This document shows, one piece after another, positions 10,401 to 19,465 of a DNA stretch of 64,000 bases. The notes under the pieces were generated by a model. It was not told where the DNA came from, made no database searches, and worked only from the letters and a program-made list of their open reading frames with translations. Position 1 is the stretch's first letter. Each line of letters opens with the position of its first letter. Origin of the DNA: Caldithrix abyssi. Lineage in GTDB: Bacteria > Calditrichota > Calditrichia > Calditrichales > Calditrichaceae. The position numbers and the translations under genes were made by a program. The stretch is from NCBI GenBank assembly GCA_011369465.1, contig DRQG01000114.1:41357-105356 (forward strand), given 5' to 3'.

Positions 10401-11344
10401 GTAATGGTGGCCACCCGGTTGGCATCGATGGTCACGGTTAATTCACTATTACCGGAATATGACCAGGTAATCAGACTATCCGGACTCAAATCATCCAGCA
10501 CATAATCATCCAACGCAATGGTCATAAAGCTTTCCCCTTCATTGATGGTCTGTCCGGGAATATTGCTCACATAAGGCGGGCCGTTTTCCTGGTCAGGTAC
10601 TATCCCGTCAATCAGGCGAAAGGTAAACCAGTGGTTAAATTTTCCGTTTTCGTTTTTATCCCCGTCACCGCCCTCCAATGAATGCGCAGGCCAGCTTCCA
10701 TAGGTACCGCCTACATCACGTTGCGGATCCGGGTTATATCTGAGTTCACTTTTCCATTCTGAACTAACCAAATATCCCAATATATATATTTTAGTAGGAT
10801 TACCAATTGAATCTAACGGCAGTTTTACTTCGTAATAGCCAACTATTGTATCCAGATTCGCAAAAGAAGTATCCATATCGATTTGTTCCCAAACACCGTC
10901 AGTCTCATTCCAAGGCCCGTAATAGGCATAAACGGAATCCCGGTTACTGTAGGCTTCTTTTACAAAATAATCGGCATAAAAAGGTAGTTCCCATGATTGC
11001 TCGTCAAACCACCAAGGTTGCTGAGGCATTATTTGTGTCCAGACCGTACCCGCTTGATCTGTTCCCAGCCCTGTTTTGGGATTATCATGAGGATCAGTGT
11101 CGATATACCAGAATATTTTTGTGTGTCGCCTAACTGTATCCGTAGCAGCAAGATGAGGACCGGAATAAGCCAGGTAAAGATAGGTGTCATCCCATGTGCA
11201 ATAGGCTGTATATCCGTCTGTGCTGGTTATCCAATCTTCATCGGAGTCAAAGCTGATGGTTCCGTTAAAGGGTAAGGTATGATACGTTGTAGCCAGAATA
11301 AGATTTGCCCATAAAAACAAAATTCCAGTAATTCTTTTTTTCAT
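7499..11344 (-). CDS. Large secreted protein: CBM/DOMON-like N-terminus, eight cadherin-like repeats, T9SS sorting domain
   Basis: The protein has 1281 residues. A signal peptide (MKKRITGILFLWANLILA) precedes a beta-rich domain of about 230 residues (FDSDEDWITSTDGYT, YLYLAYSG) that resembles family 9 carbohydrate-binding or DOMON-type modules. One divergent Ig-like unit follows, then eight tandem cadherin-like repeats of about 90 residues, each starting PxAVDDxxxTxEDxxxxINVLxND and ending TYTPDADFxGxDSFxYxxxDGNG. Another divergent unit follows, and a YPNPFNP-type T9SS domain near residues 1200-1281 (SLMQNFPNPFNPQTTI, ending VKRMLLLK). Asp/Asn-rich loops suggest calcium binding. The gene has its own promoter region (11345-11673), a strong GGAGG ribosome binding site and a terminator. 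Adhesion or matrix binding is inferred from domain architecture; no enzyme domain is seen. Confidence 0.9.
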   Translation of the reverse strand: MKKRITGILFLWANLILATTYHTLPFNGTISFDSDEDWITSTDGYTAYCTWDDTYLYLAYSGPHLAATDTVRRHTKIFWYIDTDPHDNPKTGLGTDQAGTVWTQIMPQQPWWFDEQSWELPFYADYFVKEAYSNRDSVYAYYGPWNETDGVWEQIDMDTSFANLDTIVGYYEVKLPLDSIGNPTKIYILGYLVSSEWKSELRYNPDPQRDVGGTYGSWPAHSLEGGDGDKNENGKFNHWFTFRLIDGIVPDQENGPPYVSNIPGQTINEGESFMTIALDDYVLDDLSPDSLITWSYSGNSELTVTIDANRVATITAPDENWYGTETITFTATDEGGKTDSDAATFAIMAVNDAPNAVDDSLTTDEDTQGTINVLANDSDVENDTLTVTDVTQGAHGTVAILGDSSVTYTPDADYNGEDNFTYTVTDDQGASSTATVFVTINAVNDAPQAVNDSSKTPQNTAVDIPVTSNDTDVDGDTVVVSDALSAQNGTTTVLNDSTVRYTPNTDFFGADSFDYVISDGNGSLDTARVFVTVNDPPMAVDDTASVTEDNAVTINVLQNDSDSEGDSIWVSAVTQAANGSVTNNNDGTVTYTPDSDFFGADSFTYTIEDGIGGSDTATVRITITGVNDPPLAVDDADTTQQDQSITVNVLLNDSDPDNDTLSVSEVLAPANGSAVNNNDSTITYTPNNGFYGPDSFKYVLSDGHNGSDTAMVRITVNGKPVAVKDSAGTSQNDPVTVNVLRNDSDPDGDALSVTDIIQSSNGNATNNNDSTITYTPNNGFYGTDTLQYILGDGNGGADTADVVITVNGNPVAGDDNGVTDEDASVTINVLTNDSDPEGDPLTISSVGNPAHGSAQVSGDSSIQYTPDADYNGSDSFTYIVQDGNGGEDTATVSITINAVADKPVAVDDSATTTEDAAITINVLQNDSDADGDVLSVISITDPPNGSAVNNNDSTVTYTPDANFFGKDSFSYVIDDGTGLKDTATVHMLVEQVNDPVVSQDDSATTNEDNNVTIQVLSNDSDADGDNLTVTWISDPPNGTTSLVGDTAVLYTPDANFFGSDSFRYAASDGNGSSDTATVVVNVHSINDPPEIVNLPQQMSMGVNDSTKLDMTKYESDVDTPDSLLVWSFEQSDPVAISYNYNPETDTLTIYSSDIIGEFYLFCTLTDDSNATDKDTITITVEDLSGILDELNGIPKDYSLMQNFPNPFNPQTTIVFGLPVASDVRIDVYNIVGQKVTTLFNGRKQAGYHKIQFDASGYSSGIYLYRIQAGKFQQVKRMLLLK
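8090..10297 (-). repeat. Eight tandem coding repeats (about 270-280 bp each)
   Basis: These encode the eight cadherin-like modules of the neighbouring gene product. The copies are alike in protein but differ at many synonymous sites: two adjacent copies both encode NNNDSTITYTPNNGFYG with different codons. The array is therefore old and kept by selection rather than recently expanded. Confidence 0.85.
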
Positions 11345-11673
11345 ACCAAAACCTCCATATTCTATATTCCTATATAATTTTCTATTGATGAAGATAAATA
11401 TTTACGGATAATGATTTGTGATCTATTTGGACAAAACAAATATATTTTCCTTATAGAGCCGAAATTTCCGGAAAAATTATCACTTTTACGACTAAACGGA
11501 TTGTTTATTCAGACCATTTGTAATCAGGCCTATCGACTGCCTGAAAAGAAACTTTTGGTTTCGGAGTAAAATAGTGTTATAATTGGTTTTTGCACATCGG
11601 TATGATTACGCTTCGATAACCCTGCCTTCGTGTATCCATAATTAAGTCCATTTTTACAAACTCAGAGAGATAA
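11345..11673. other. Divergent promoter region between the cadherin-repeat gene and the RNA helicase gene
   Basis: This 329-bp AT-rich stretch separates two divergently transcribed genes and must hold both promoters. The left gene has a clear ribosome binding site (GGAGG, about 11351-11355 on the minus strand). I see a possible TTGGAC / TTATAG pair 18 bp apart near 11436-11466 on the plus strand, but it is weak. No hairpin or riboswitch-like structure is obvious. Confidence 0.45.
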
Positions 11674-13257
11674 ATGAAGAACATGAAAACATTTAACAAA
11701 CTTGGCCTTTCTGCGCATTTACTTCAGGCAATCGACAGTAAAGGATATGAAAACCCCACACCCATCCAGGCATTAACCATTCCGCTTATGCTCAAAAATG
11801 AAACAAATATTATCGCACAGGCACAGACGGGTACAGGAAAAACCGCTGCTTTCGGTTTACCGTTAATTGATATGATCGATTCGGAGTGGAACGCGGTTCA
11901 AGCTTTGATTTTAACACCCACAAGAGAACTGGCTATTCAGGTTTCCGAAGAAATTAACTCGCTTAAGGGGGCTAAAAGGATCAAAACCATTCCTGTTTAC
12001 GGCGGTCAGTCCATTGATCAACAACTACGGCAATTAAAAAAGGGAGTGCATATCGTTGTGGGAACCCCTGGCCGGATAATTGATCATTTGAAGCGGAAAA
12101 CGCTTAAGCTGCAGAATATGAATTATTTAGTGATTGACGAAGCAGATGAGATGTTGAACATGGGCTTCATTGACGATATGGAAGAAATCATGCGCCATAC
12201 AAATTCAGAGAAAAGAACACTTCTGTTCTCTGCTACGATGCCCCGTAAAATAAAAGAACTGGCGCGCAAATATATGGATAACTACACCACTCTTAAAGTT
12301 GAAAAAGAACGACTCACTACAAGTCTCACCAATCAAATTTATTTTGAGGTAAAGGCTTCGGATAAATTTGAGTCTCTTTGCCGGATAATTGATATGGAAG
12401 AACCGTTTTACGGGCTGGTTTTTTGTCGCACGAAAAATGACGTAGATGCTTTGGTTGCCGGATTAACAGAGCGTGGTTACGATGGCCAACCCATTCATGG
12501 CGACATTTCTCAGGCTCAGAGAGAGCGTACACTGGATAAATTCAAGAAACGGAAAATAAATATACTTGTCGCCACGGATGTAGCGGCCCGTGGTATTGAC
12601 GTGAATAATCTTTCACACGTAATTAATTATGCCCTGCCCCAGGACCCGGAATCGTATGTTCATCGCATTGGTCGTACCGGAAGAGCCGGGAATAAGGGTA
12701 CAGCGATCACCTTTATTACTCCCGGCGAGTATAAACAATTGATGTTTATTCAACGTTTTGTCAAGACCGACATAAAAAAAGCGCAAATACCCACCATAAA
12801 AGATATTATTCAGGCGAAAAAGAAAAAAATACATCAAGAATTACAAACGATTATGGAAAAAGAAATCACACCGGATTATTACAAATGGGCCGATAAATTA
12901 ATGGAAAACACCGATCCTGAAGAATTAGTGGCCGCTTTGTTAAAATACAGTTTTGACGAAGACGTTAATCCGAATGCGTATAAAGAAATTAAAGAGATTT
13001 CGCATTCCACCCCTCGATTTGATAACCAGAGCAAATCACGTCTGTTTGTTGCTTTAGGCAGAAAAAACCGCTTAAACTCTCGTAAACTGATCGATCTGAT
13101 TAGAGACAAAGTGGCTATAAAGTCCGGACAGATTAGTGATATACAGGTCAAGGATTCTTTTTCATTTATAACCGTTCCTTCTCATAAAGCGGAAAAAATA
13201 ATTTCCGGTTTTAAAGGGAAAGGACGCAAACCGCTTATTACCCACGCCCGCCCCTAA
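11674..13257 (+). CDS. deaD: DEAD-box ATP-dependent RNA helicase (DeaD/CsdA type)
   Basis: The protein has 527 residues. All helicase motifs are present: Q motif (NPTPIQ), AQTGTGKT at 50-57, PTREL, TPGR, DEAD at 155-158, SAT, ATDVAARGID and HRIGRTGR. The C-terminus from about residue 455 (SRLFVALGRKNRL, SHKAEKIISGFKGKGRKP) matches the DbpA/CsdA-type RNA-binding domain that contacts structured rRNA or mRNA. The role is RNA unwinding in ribosome assembly or mRNA turnover, often cold-induced. Two in-frame ATGs (11674 and 11683) are possible; a GAGA-type ribosome binding site sits nearer to the first. It is monocistronic, with a terminator right after the stop. Confidence 0.95.
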   Translation: MKNMKTFNKLGLSAHLLQAIDSKGYENPTPIQALTIPLMLKNETNIIAQAQTGTGKTAAFGLPLIDMIDSEWNAVQALILTPTRELAIQVSEEINSLKGAKRIKTIPVYGGQSIDQQLRQLKKGVHIVVGTPGRIIDHLKRKTLKLQNMNYLVIDEADEMLNMGFIDDMEEIMRHTNSEKRTLLFSATMPRKIKELARKYMDNYTTLKVEKERLTTSLTNQIYFEVKASDKFESLCRIIDMEEPFYGLVFCRTKNDVDALVAGLTERGYDGQPIHGDISQAQRERTLDKFKKRKINILVATDVAARGIDVNNLSHVINYALPQDPESYVHRIGRTGRAGNKGTAITFITPGEYKQLMFIQRFVKTDIKKAQIPTIKDIIQAKKKKIHQELQTIMEKEITPDYYKWADKLMENTDPEELVAALLKYSFDEDVNPNAYKEIKEISHSTPRFDNQSKSRLFVALGRKNRLNSRKLIDLIRDKVAIKSGQISDIQVKDSFSFITVPSHKAEKIISGFKGKGRKPLITHARP

Positions 13258-13287
13258 AACAAAGACGACTGTAAGCAATCTAAACTA

Positions 13288-13326
13288 AAGTGAACATTCT
13301 CTTGCCGACGATGTTCACTTTTTTGT
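13288..13326 (+). terminator. Rho-independent terminator of deaD
   Basis: A perfect 10-bp stem (AAGTGAACAT/ATGTTCACTT, 13-nt loop) is followed by a T run. It starts 30 bp after the helicase stop codon. Confidence 0.88.
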
Positions 13327-13463
13327 TTGTTCTATTTGCTTTTATCCAACATCTCTTTATTCTTGCATCATTTTGATCAACTCTTTAACTTGAGCATTCG
13401 GAAATCCGAAACGGTTCAATGGCAACAGATATTATGTTATGGGAATAAACATAAGGACAGTTT

Positions 13464-14495
13464 ATGAATCCGATTGATTTGCGCAGCGATACGATTACAC
13501 AACCTTCGCAGGCTATGCGCGAGTTTATGATGAATGCTGAGGTGGGTGATGATGTGTATGGCGAAGACCCCACTGTAAACGCATTGCAAAATAAAATTTG
13601 TGAATTGACAGGTAAAGAAGCCGCTTTATTTGTAAGCAGCGGAACTCAGGCCAATCAGGTCTCGCTTAGCGCCCATACGGAACCGGGCAATGAAATTATC
13701 TGCGAATACCGCTCGCATATTTTTAACTACGAATCCGGCGCTGCGGCGTTGCTTTCGGGCATACAGTTGCACCCTCTGATCAGTGAATACGGTATATTGG
13801 ACCTGGAACAGGTGGAAAACGCGATTCGGCCTAAGGAAGATCACTATCCCAAAACACGGGTAATCGCCGTGGAAAATACACACAATCGCTGGGGCGGTAC
13901 CATTTACCCGTTGGAAGAGATTAAAAAGCTGCGCTTACTGGCCGACGAATACGGACTACTCATGCATCTGGACGGCGCCCGGTTATGGAATGCTTCCGTA
14001 GCTACCGGTGTATCCCTTAAAGAATACGCTTCTTTCTTCGATTCCGTATCATTATGTTTTTCCAAAGGCTTAGGCGCTCCGGTAGGCTCAATTGTCGTCG
14101 GAAGCAAAGCATTTATCCGCAGAGCGCACTATTACCGCAAAGCCTTTGGCGGAGGGATGCGTCAGGCCGGATTCTTAGCTGCCGCTGCCATATATGCAAT
14201 CGATCATAATTTTGAACGGTTAGTTGATGATCACCGCAGGGCACGCACCCTGGCCGAAACCATTAACGATTTACCTCCATTTGTAGTTAATTTACGAACG
14301 GTAGAAACGAATATCGTTATCATCGATACCAGCATCAGCGGATTATCCGCCCCGTATGTATCGGAAAAATTAGCAGAGAACGGCTTACGGGTAAGCGCCA
14401 TTTCTCCCACCCGATTGCGCGCGGTAACGCATTTACATTTTGATGACAATCAACTGGACAAGGCCATCGAAATATTCAAATCAACCAAATTCTAA
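13464..14495 (+). CDS. ltaE: Low-specificity L-threonine aldolase
   Basis: The protein has 343 residues, the normal family length. It is a fold-type I PLP enzyme that splits L-threonine or allo-threonine into glycine and acetaldehyde. Visible signatures are the N-terminal DLRSDTITQP, the GDDVYGEDPTVN substrate segment, the HLDGARLWNA Asp/Arg motif that contacts PLP, and the Schiff-base lysine K201 in CFSKGLGAPVGS. It is the first gene of a tight operon (9 bp to trkA). The start ATG has an AAGGA-like sequence about 7 bp upstream. The link with potassium uptake looks like chance operon packing rather than a shared pathway. Confidence 0.95.
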   Translation: MNPIDLRSDTITQPSQAMREFMMNAEVGDDVYGEDPTVNALQNKICELTGKEAALFVSSGTQANQVSLSAHTEPGNEIICEYRSHIFNYESGAAALLSGIQLHPLISEYGILDLEQVENAIRPKEDHYPKTRVIAVENTHNRWGGTIYPLEEIKKLRLLADEYGLLMHLDGARLWNASVATGVSLKEYASFFDSVSLCFSKGLGAPVGSIVVGSKAFIRRAHYYRKAFGGGMRQAGFLAAAAIYAIDHNFERLVDDHRRARTLAETINDLPPFVVNLRTVETNIVIIDTSISGLSAPYVSEKLAENGLRVSAISPTRLRAVTHLHFDDNQLDKAIEIFKSTKF

Positions 14496-14504
14496 AAGTC
14501 ATTT

Positions 14505-15857
14505 ATGGCAAAATCCTTGCATATAATCATTATCGGCGCCGGAGAGGTTGGTTACAATCTGGCTAAAATGCTCTCCTACGAGCGGCACGATATTGTTCTG
14601 ATCGAAGAGAATGCGGAAAAATATCAACGTGCCGTAGATGGTCTTGATGCGCAGGTTTATCATGGCAGCGGCACAAGTTTTCGTTTACTGGAAAAGGCCG
14701 GCATTAAGAAAGCCGATATGCTGGTGGCCGTGACCAATCGGGACGAAGTAAACCTGATAGCTGCCCTGATGGCCAAACAATACGGTGTCGGTAAAACGGT
14801 AGCCCGCGTGAAAAACCGCGAGTTTTTAATGTCCGAAGCACCGATTAATCCTCAGAAAACCCATATCGATTTGATTATCCATCCGGAATCGGTGGCGGCA
14901 CAGGGTACTGTCCGGCTATTAAAGCAGAGCGCCGCTACGGATATTATTGAATTTGCCCGTGGCCAAATCATTCTCATCGGTATTCAACTGGATCGGAATT
15001 TACCCATTTTGCACCGCCCGTTAGCGGAACTGACACAGGAGTATAAGGATTTTCCCTTCCGCACCATCGCCATCCAACGAAAAGATATAACCAAAATTCC
15101 CCGCGGCAACGACGTATTTATGCCCAATGACCGGGTTTTTGTCGTAGCTCCCAAAGAGAATATAAAAGATGTGATTCGCATAACCGGCAAAGAAAACGTC
15201 AACATTGAAAATGTAATGATTCTGGGCGGCGGACAGATCGGTTATCTGGTGGCGCGGGAGCTGGAAAAACAATACAATGTAAAGGTAATTGAATCCAACA
15301 TTGATAAATCGCAAAATCTGGCTGAACGTCTTAAAAAATCGCTGGTGATTCGTGGCGACGGACGGGATTTAAATTTACTGGCCCTGGAAGGCATTATCGA
15401 TATGGATGCCTTTATTTCGCTCACCGGAGACGACGAAACCAACATCATATCCTGTCTGATGGCCAAACACTTGCGGGTGCCTAAAATTATTTCTCTTATT
15501 AATAAAGTCGATTACACGCCGATTATCCCTACAATCGGGATAGACGCTTATATTTCCAAACAACAACTCACTGTAAACGGTATTCTTAAGTTCATTCGGC
15601 GCGGCGCCGTTGTGAGTGTGGCCTCCATTCCGGGCATTTCTGCCGAAGCTATCGAAATGATCGCCCAGAAAGGATCCCGTATCACCAAAAAACCATTAAT
15701 CGATCTAAAGTTTCCGAAAGATGCCATCCTCGGCGCGGTGATGCGCAATGACAAAGTGTTTATTCCGGTTGGCGGAACCCAGATACAGGCTGGCGATAAA
15801 GTGGTTTTATTCGCGCTTCCACCGGCCATCAGCGAAGTTGAAAAACTATTTGAGTAA
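14505..15857 (+). CDS. trkA: Trk potassium uptake regulatory subunit TrkA
   Basis: The protein has 450 residues with the duplicated layout of TrkA: two Rossmann NAD-binding RCK_N units, with GAGEVGYNLA near residue 11 and GGGQIGYLVA near residue 242, each followed by a small RCK_C domain. It binds NAD(H) or nucleotides on the cytoplasmic face and gates the TrkH channel. It lies 8 bp upstream of trkH in the same operon, which confirms the pairing. Confidence 0.95.
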   Translation: MAKSLHIIIIGAGEVGYNLAKMLSYERHDIVLIEENAEKYQRAVDGLDAQVYHGSGTSFRLLEKAGIKKADMLVAVTNRDEVNLIAALMAKQYGVGKTVARVKNREFLMSEAPINPQKTHIDLIIHPESVAAQGTVRLLKQSAATDIIEFARGQIILIGIQLDRNLPILHRPLAELTQEYKDFPFRTIAIQRKDITKIPRGNDVFMPNDRVFVVAPKENIKDVIRITGKENVNIENVMILGGGQIGYLVARELEKQYNVKVIESNIDKSQNLAERLKKSLVIRGDGRDLNLLALEGIIDMDAFISLTGDDETNIISCLMAKHLRVPKIISLINKVDYTPIIPTIGIDAYISKQQLTVNGILKFIRRGAVVSVASIPGISAEAIEMIAQKGSRITKKPLIDLKFPKDAILGAVMRNDKVFIPVGGTQIQAGDKVVLFALPPAISEVEKLFE

Positions 15858-15865
15858 ACAGCAGA

Positions 15866-17311
15866 ATGATTCATTACCGTCCAGTTCTGAACATACTCAG
15901 CGCTTTACTCGTTTTTCTTGCGGCAGCGCTGGCCGTTCCCACATTCGTTTCTTTTTTATATGAACAAACGGATTTAAATGCCTTTCTGATTACTATTGGC
16001 GTCTCGCTGGGAATCGGTATTCCCTCGTTTTTTCTTACCCGCAGCAAGGAAGAACTGCAAATTCGCGACGGTTTTATCGTTGTAAGTTTCGGCTGGTTCA
16101 TTTTTGCCCTGGTTGGCGCCCTGCCTTTTGTTTTGTCCGGTTTTATTCCATCTTATACGGATGCCTTTTTTGAAACGATGTCCGGTTTTACCACAACCGG
16201 GGCGTCCATCCTGACCAATATCGAGGCCCTGCCGCATGGCCTTTTGTTCTGGCGTTCCTTTACCCATTGGCTGGGAGGCATGGGCATCATTCTATTGTCT
16301 CTGGCTATTTTACCTCTGCTGGGTGTTGGCGGTATGCAGCTGTTTAAAGCCGAAGTACCCGGCCCCACCCCCGATAAACTGTCTCCGCGAATCAAACATA
16401 CGGCCGAACTGCTCTGGGGCGTTTATTTGCTGATTACCGTTCTGGAAATCCTTGCGCTTAAATTAGCCGGAATGAACTGGTTCGATTCCATGTGTCATAC
16501 CTTCGGAACGATGGCCACAGGGGGATTTTCCACCAAAAATGCCAGCGTGGGCGCTTATAACAGCCCCACCATAGACGCCATCATCATCCTGTTCATGATT
16601 ATTGCCGGAACCAATTTTGCCCTGCATTACCGCGCTCTGCGGGGCAAACCGCTGATATATTGGAAAGACCCGGAAGCGACTTTTTTTGTAATCGTTATCG
16701 CTCTGGCTACGCTTATCATTGGATTTGATGTGTGGGAGCGCAACGGCAACGACGCCTTCCGCGCCGGGCAGCACGCGCTGTTCCAGGTCGTTTCCATTAT
16801 AACTACAACGGGTTACGGCACAGCCGACTATGAACAGTGGGCGGCTTCTTCAAAAATTGTACTGTTTATATTGATGTTTATCGGCGGGTGCGCAGGTTCT
16901 ACCGGCGGCGGGATGAAAGTTATCCGTTCTCTCATTCTGGTAAAATTCGGCCGTAATGAATTAAAGCGGCTGATCCATCCTCAGGCGGTTCTGCCGGTTC
17001 GGGTGGGTGATATGGTGGTTTCGCGGGACATCCTGACCAATATATCCGGCTTTTTCCTTCTGTACGTGACCATATTTGTTCTGGGCATTATTTTCATGGG
17101 CGCGCTGGGGCTCGATTTTGAATCGGCTTTCGGAAGCGTTGCCGCTACTCTGAATAATATAGGCCCGGGCCTGGGCAGCGTCGGGCCCACGGAAAATTAC
17201 GCCCATATTCCGGATCTCGGCAAATGGTTCCTGTCGTTCCTGATGCTGGCCGGACGTCTGGAAGTGTACACCGTTTTAGTGCTTTTTACCGTTTCCTTCT
17301 GGAAAAGATAG
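15866..17311 (+). CDS. trkH: Trk-type potassium channel subunit TrkH
   Basis: The 481-residue hydrophobic protein has four pore-loop repeats. Selectivity-loop motifs are visible as [11 protein letters not shown] (first loop), [12 protein letters not shown] (second), [11 protein letters not shown] (third) and [12 protein letters not shown] (fourth). It moves K+ across the inner membrane together with the TrkA subunit encoded immediately upstream. Length and motif order fit TrkH/KtrB family members. It is translationally linked to trkA (8-bp gap) and to the endonuclease V gene (10-bp gap). Confidence 0.95.
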   Translation: MIHYRPVLNILSALLVFLAAALAVPTFVSFLYEQTDLNAFLITIGVSLGIGIPSFFLTRSKEELQIRDGFIVVSFGWFIFALVGALPFVLSGFIPSYTDAFFETMSGFTTTGASILTNIEALPHGLLFWRSFTHWLGGMGIILLSLAILPLLGVGGMQLFKAEVPGPTPDKLSPRIKHTAELLWGVYLLITVLEILALKLAGMNWFDSMCHTFGTMATGGFSTKNASVGAYNSPTIDAIIILFMIIAGTNFALHYRALRGKPLIYWKDPEATFFVIVIALATLIIGFDVWERNGNDAFRAGQHALFQVVSIITTTGYGTADYEQWAASSKIVLFILMFIGGCAGSTGGGMKVIRSLILVKFGRNELKRLIHPQAVLPVRVGDMVVSRDILTNISGFFLLYVTIFVLGIIFMGALGLDFESAFGSVAATLNNIGPGLGSVGPTENYAHIPDLGKWFLSFLMLAGRLEVYTVLVLFTVSFWKR

Positions 17312-17321
17312 AATAGTAGCG

Positions 17322-17999
17322 ATGCTTTCTCACTCGTTTATCCATATACCGCATGACTGGGCTCTCTCCCCTGCCGCGGCAATACGGCTGCAAAAAGAAT
17401 TGGCTCAAAAGGTGATAAGCCAAGACCTGCTCGGAAAGGTGCGGTACGTGGCCGGTGTGGACGTCGGATTTCCGAAAAATAAGAACATCGCCCGGGCAGC
17501 GACTGTTGTTCTTTCCTATCCGGGATTGGAACCGCTTGATTCTGCGGTGATCGAAGAGAGCGTACGGTTTCCCTATATTCCCGGTCTTCTGTCGTTTCGT
17601 GAATTGCCGGCGCTGTTAAAGGCATTGGAAAAACTGCGTATTTTGCCCGACCTGATTCTTTGTGACGGGCAGGGCATCGCTCATCCGCGCCGTTTGGGAA
17701 TTGCCGCTCATTTGGGAGTGATTACGGACATCCCCTGCATCGGCGTTGCCAAATCCCGGCTGACCGGAATACATGAGGCCGTACCTGAGGAAAAGGGCCA
17801 ATGGACGGAATTGAAGGATGCCGAAGAAACCATCGGAGCGGTGTTGCGTACGCGAAAGGGCGTGAAACCGCTTTTTGTATCCATCGGTCATAAAATATCG
17901 CTGATTACGGCCGTGGAATATGTTTTGGGCTGCGTTACACGTTATCGTCTTCCGGAAACCACACGACAGGCGCATCGGCTGGCTTCGGGGATAAAATAG
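17322..17999 (+). CDS. nfi: Endonuclease V (deoxyinosine 3' endonuclease)
   Basis: The protein has 225 residues. Endonuclease V cuts DNA one base 3' to deoxyinosine to start repair of deaminated adenine. The active-site carboxylates and wedge motif can be aligned: D47 in VAGVDVGF, the PYIPG wedge at 84-88, E94 in SFRELP, and D115 in [16 protein letters not shown]. It is the last gene of the ltaE-trkA-trkH operon. Its stop lies 10 bp from the stop of the convergent lipoprotein gene, and no clear terminator separates them. Confidence 0.94.
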   Translation: MLSHSFIHIPHDWALSPAAAIRLQKELAQKVISQDLLGKVRYVAGVDVGFPKNKNIARAATVVLSYPGLEPLDSAVIEESVRFPYIPGLLSFRELPALLKALEKLRILPDLILCDGQGIAHPRRLGIAAHLGVITDIPCIGVAKSRLTGIHEAVPEEKGQWTELKDAEETIGAVLRTRKGVKPLFVSIGHKISLITAVEYVLGCVTRYRLPETTRQAHRLASGIK

Positions 18000-18009
18000 G
18001 CATGTTTTC

Positions 18010-18483
18010 TTATTTATCCTCCTCAAGTCTCAATTCCAGCAGCACATAGGCCCGCCACTTTTTCCCATCCTGTACTTTCTGCTCTTTCAGAATGCGATAA
18101 GCGCTCAAATCTATTTCTTTGGAAACACTGTCCCTATCAACAACTGCATTTGCGCCTGCGCTTGTTGTGTTATTCTGTTTGCGGAGCAGCCCGGCCAGGC
18201 GGGTCTGTGCTTTGAACAGCGCCTTTTCTCCGGCGATTGCTCGGTTGGTGGAAACGGCCGTGCCGCGGGCGTATAACCGGTCCTCATTCACCGGCAGATG
18301 ACGAAACCATTCCGGAGCTTTGGCGGGGATATTTTCCATTTGCAGCGCCTGACTGCTATCACGGTAGGCGGAATCGGCCGCAAGCGAGTCTGCCCTGTCC
18401 GGGCTCTGCTTTTTTTCCGAGCCGCAGGCCAGTAATAAAAGCAGGGTAAACAGGGCCGAAAAATATACGGTTATATTTCGCAT
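18010..18483 (-). CDS. LPP20-like lipoprotein (small)
   Basis: The protein has 157 residues with a lipobox LLLAC (Cys20). After a short Ser/Asp-rich linker it shows the LPP20-type pattern: PEWF, then YARGTAV, then an alanine-rich helix (AIAGEKALFKAQTRLAGLL), then a beta pair (WRAYVLLELRLEED). LPP20 proteins are outer-membrane lipoproteins of unclear function with a fold related to secretins and flagellar FlgT-like proteins. It is the last gene of the nine-gene envelope cluster, 139 bp after the FecR-domain gene. Family assignment is by pattern only. Confidence 0.7.
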   Translation of the reverse strand: MRNITVYFSALFTLLLLLACGSEKKQSPDRADSLAADSAYRDSSQALQMENIPAKAPEWFRHLPVNEDRLYARGTAVSTNRAIAGEKALFKAQTRLAGLLRKQNNTTSAGANAVVDRDSVSKEIDLSAYRILKEQKVQDGKKWRAYVLLELRLEEDK

Positions 18484-18622
18484 AAATATTTTCCTATGAC
18501 GATGAGAAAGCGCGTTTTCGGAATTGCCATTTTTCCCTTGCCGGTTGCTTTCTTTATTGATGTATCGTAACGCTCTGTTCTTAATTAAATATTTCTGAAA
18601 TCATTTTTGGGGCATACCAGCC

Positions 18623-19423
18623 TTATTCCTGCAATAACCGGTCTCGCTCCTTATTCCATTGCACCCAATCGGATTTTTGATCTTCTTCGAAATCAAACCG
18701 TTGCTGTTTGTAACTGATGTTATTCACTTTGTTAAAATCTTCCAGGTCTTTTTGCAGCATTTCATCAAACTGCTGTTGATCCTGTTGTTTAAAGCGCTCG
18801 AAATCGTCCATTTCCTTCTGCTTAAACTCTTCCCATTGCTTTTGCTGCTGCTTTTTATATTCTTCAAAATTCATCACCAGAATCAGTTCTTCACCGGCAT
18901 TCACCTCAAAAGTAGAATCGGCCAGGGTTTTCCCATCTTCTTTAAAGGGTGTTACGGCGATGGTGCCTTTGTAACAACGATAGGCCGTGTGGTTGGAGTC
19001 GGCCTCCAGGCGATACACCGTACCCCGCACAGCGCAAACCGATGACGGCGTTTTAACGTTTATTTTACTTTTTCCCCACGGTAAAAACAGGCTCAGCCAG
19101 GCGCTGCCTTTGTCCAGCTTAACCTCGTGGGTTCCGGCGTCATCCTGAGTGATTTCCACAATGGTTTTTTCACCGATGCGCAGGACTTTTTTGGTTTCAA
19201 AGGTAATTTCACAACGGGATTGCCGGGCGGTTTTGATACGATCAAATTCAAACACGGGCATTTTGTATTTAACGGGCTGCCATTTTACCGTTCCCCGGGA
19301 TTGAATAAAATTATCGCCCAGCGGGAAGGTAACCTTGCCCAACGGTTTTCTCTCGTTATCTCCGGCAAAAAGCAAACCGGCCGCCAAAACCCATATTATA
19401 CTTACGGAAATAATTCCTCGCAT
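18623..19423 (-). CDS. Secreted FecR-domain protein with C-terminal 11-residue aromatic repeat
   Basis: The protein has 266 residues and a signal peptide (AAGLLFAGD). Residues about 35-180 form a FecR-type beta domain (SRCEITFETKKVLRIGEKT, VKTPSSVCAVRGTVYRLE). No membrane anchor or anti-sigma region is present, so this is a stand-alone periplasmic FecR domain, not a signalling anti-sigma factor. From residue 186 aromatic pairs recur at exactly 11 residues (F186/Y189, W197/F200, F208/F211, F219/M222, F230) in a Gln/Lys/Asp/Glu background, probably one long amphipathic helix. The neighbouring transglutaminase-like protein has the same repeat at its N-terminus. The gene lies 42 bp downstream of it and is surely co-transcribed. 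Function unknown. Confidence 0.85.
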   Translation of the reverse strand: MRGIISVSIIWVLAAGLLFAGDNERKPLGKVTFPLGDNFIQSRGTVKWQPVKYKMPVFEFDRIKTARQSRCEITFETKKVLRIGEKTIVEITQDDAGTHEVKLDKGSAWLSLFLPWGKSKINVKTPSSVCAVRGTVYRLEADSNHTAYRCYKGTIAVTPFKEDGKTLADSTFEVNAGEELILVMNFEEYKKQQQKQWEEFKQKEMDDFERFKQQDQQQFDEMLQKDLEDFNKVNNISYKQQRFDFEEDQKSDWVQWNKERDRLLQE

Positions 19424-19465
19424 AACTTTTGTACCTCCCTTTTATCTAAAATATCCCCTTCAAAT

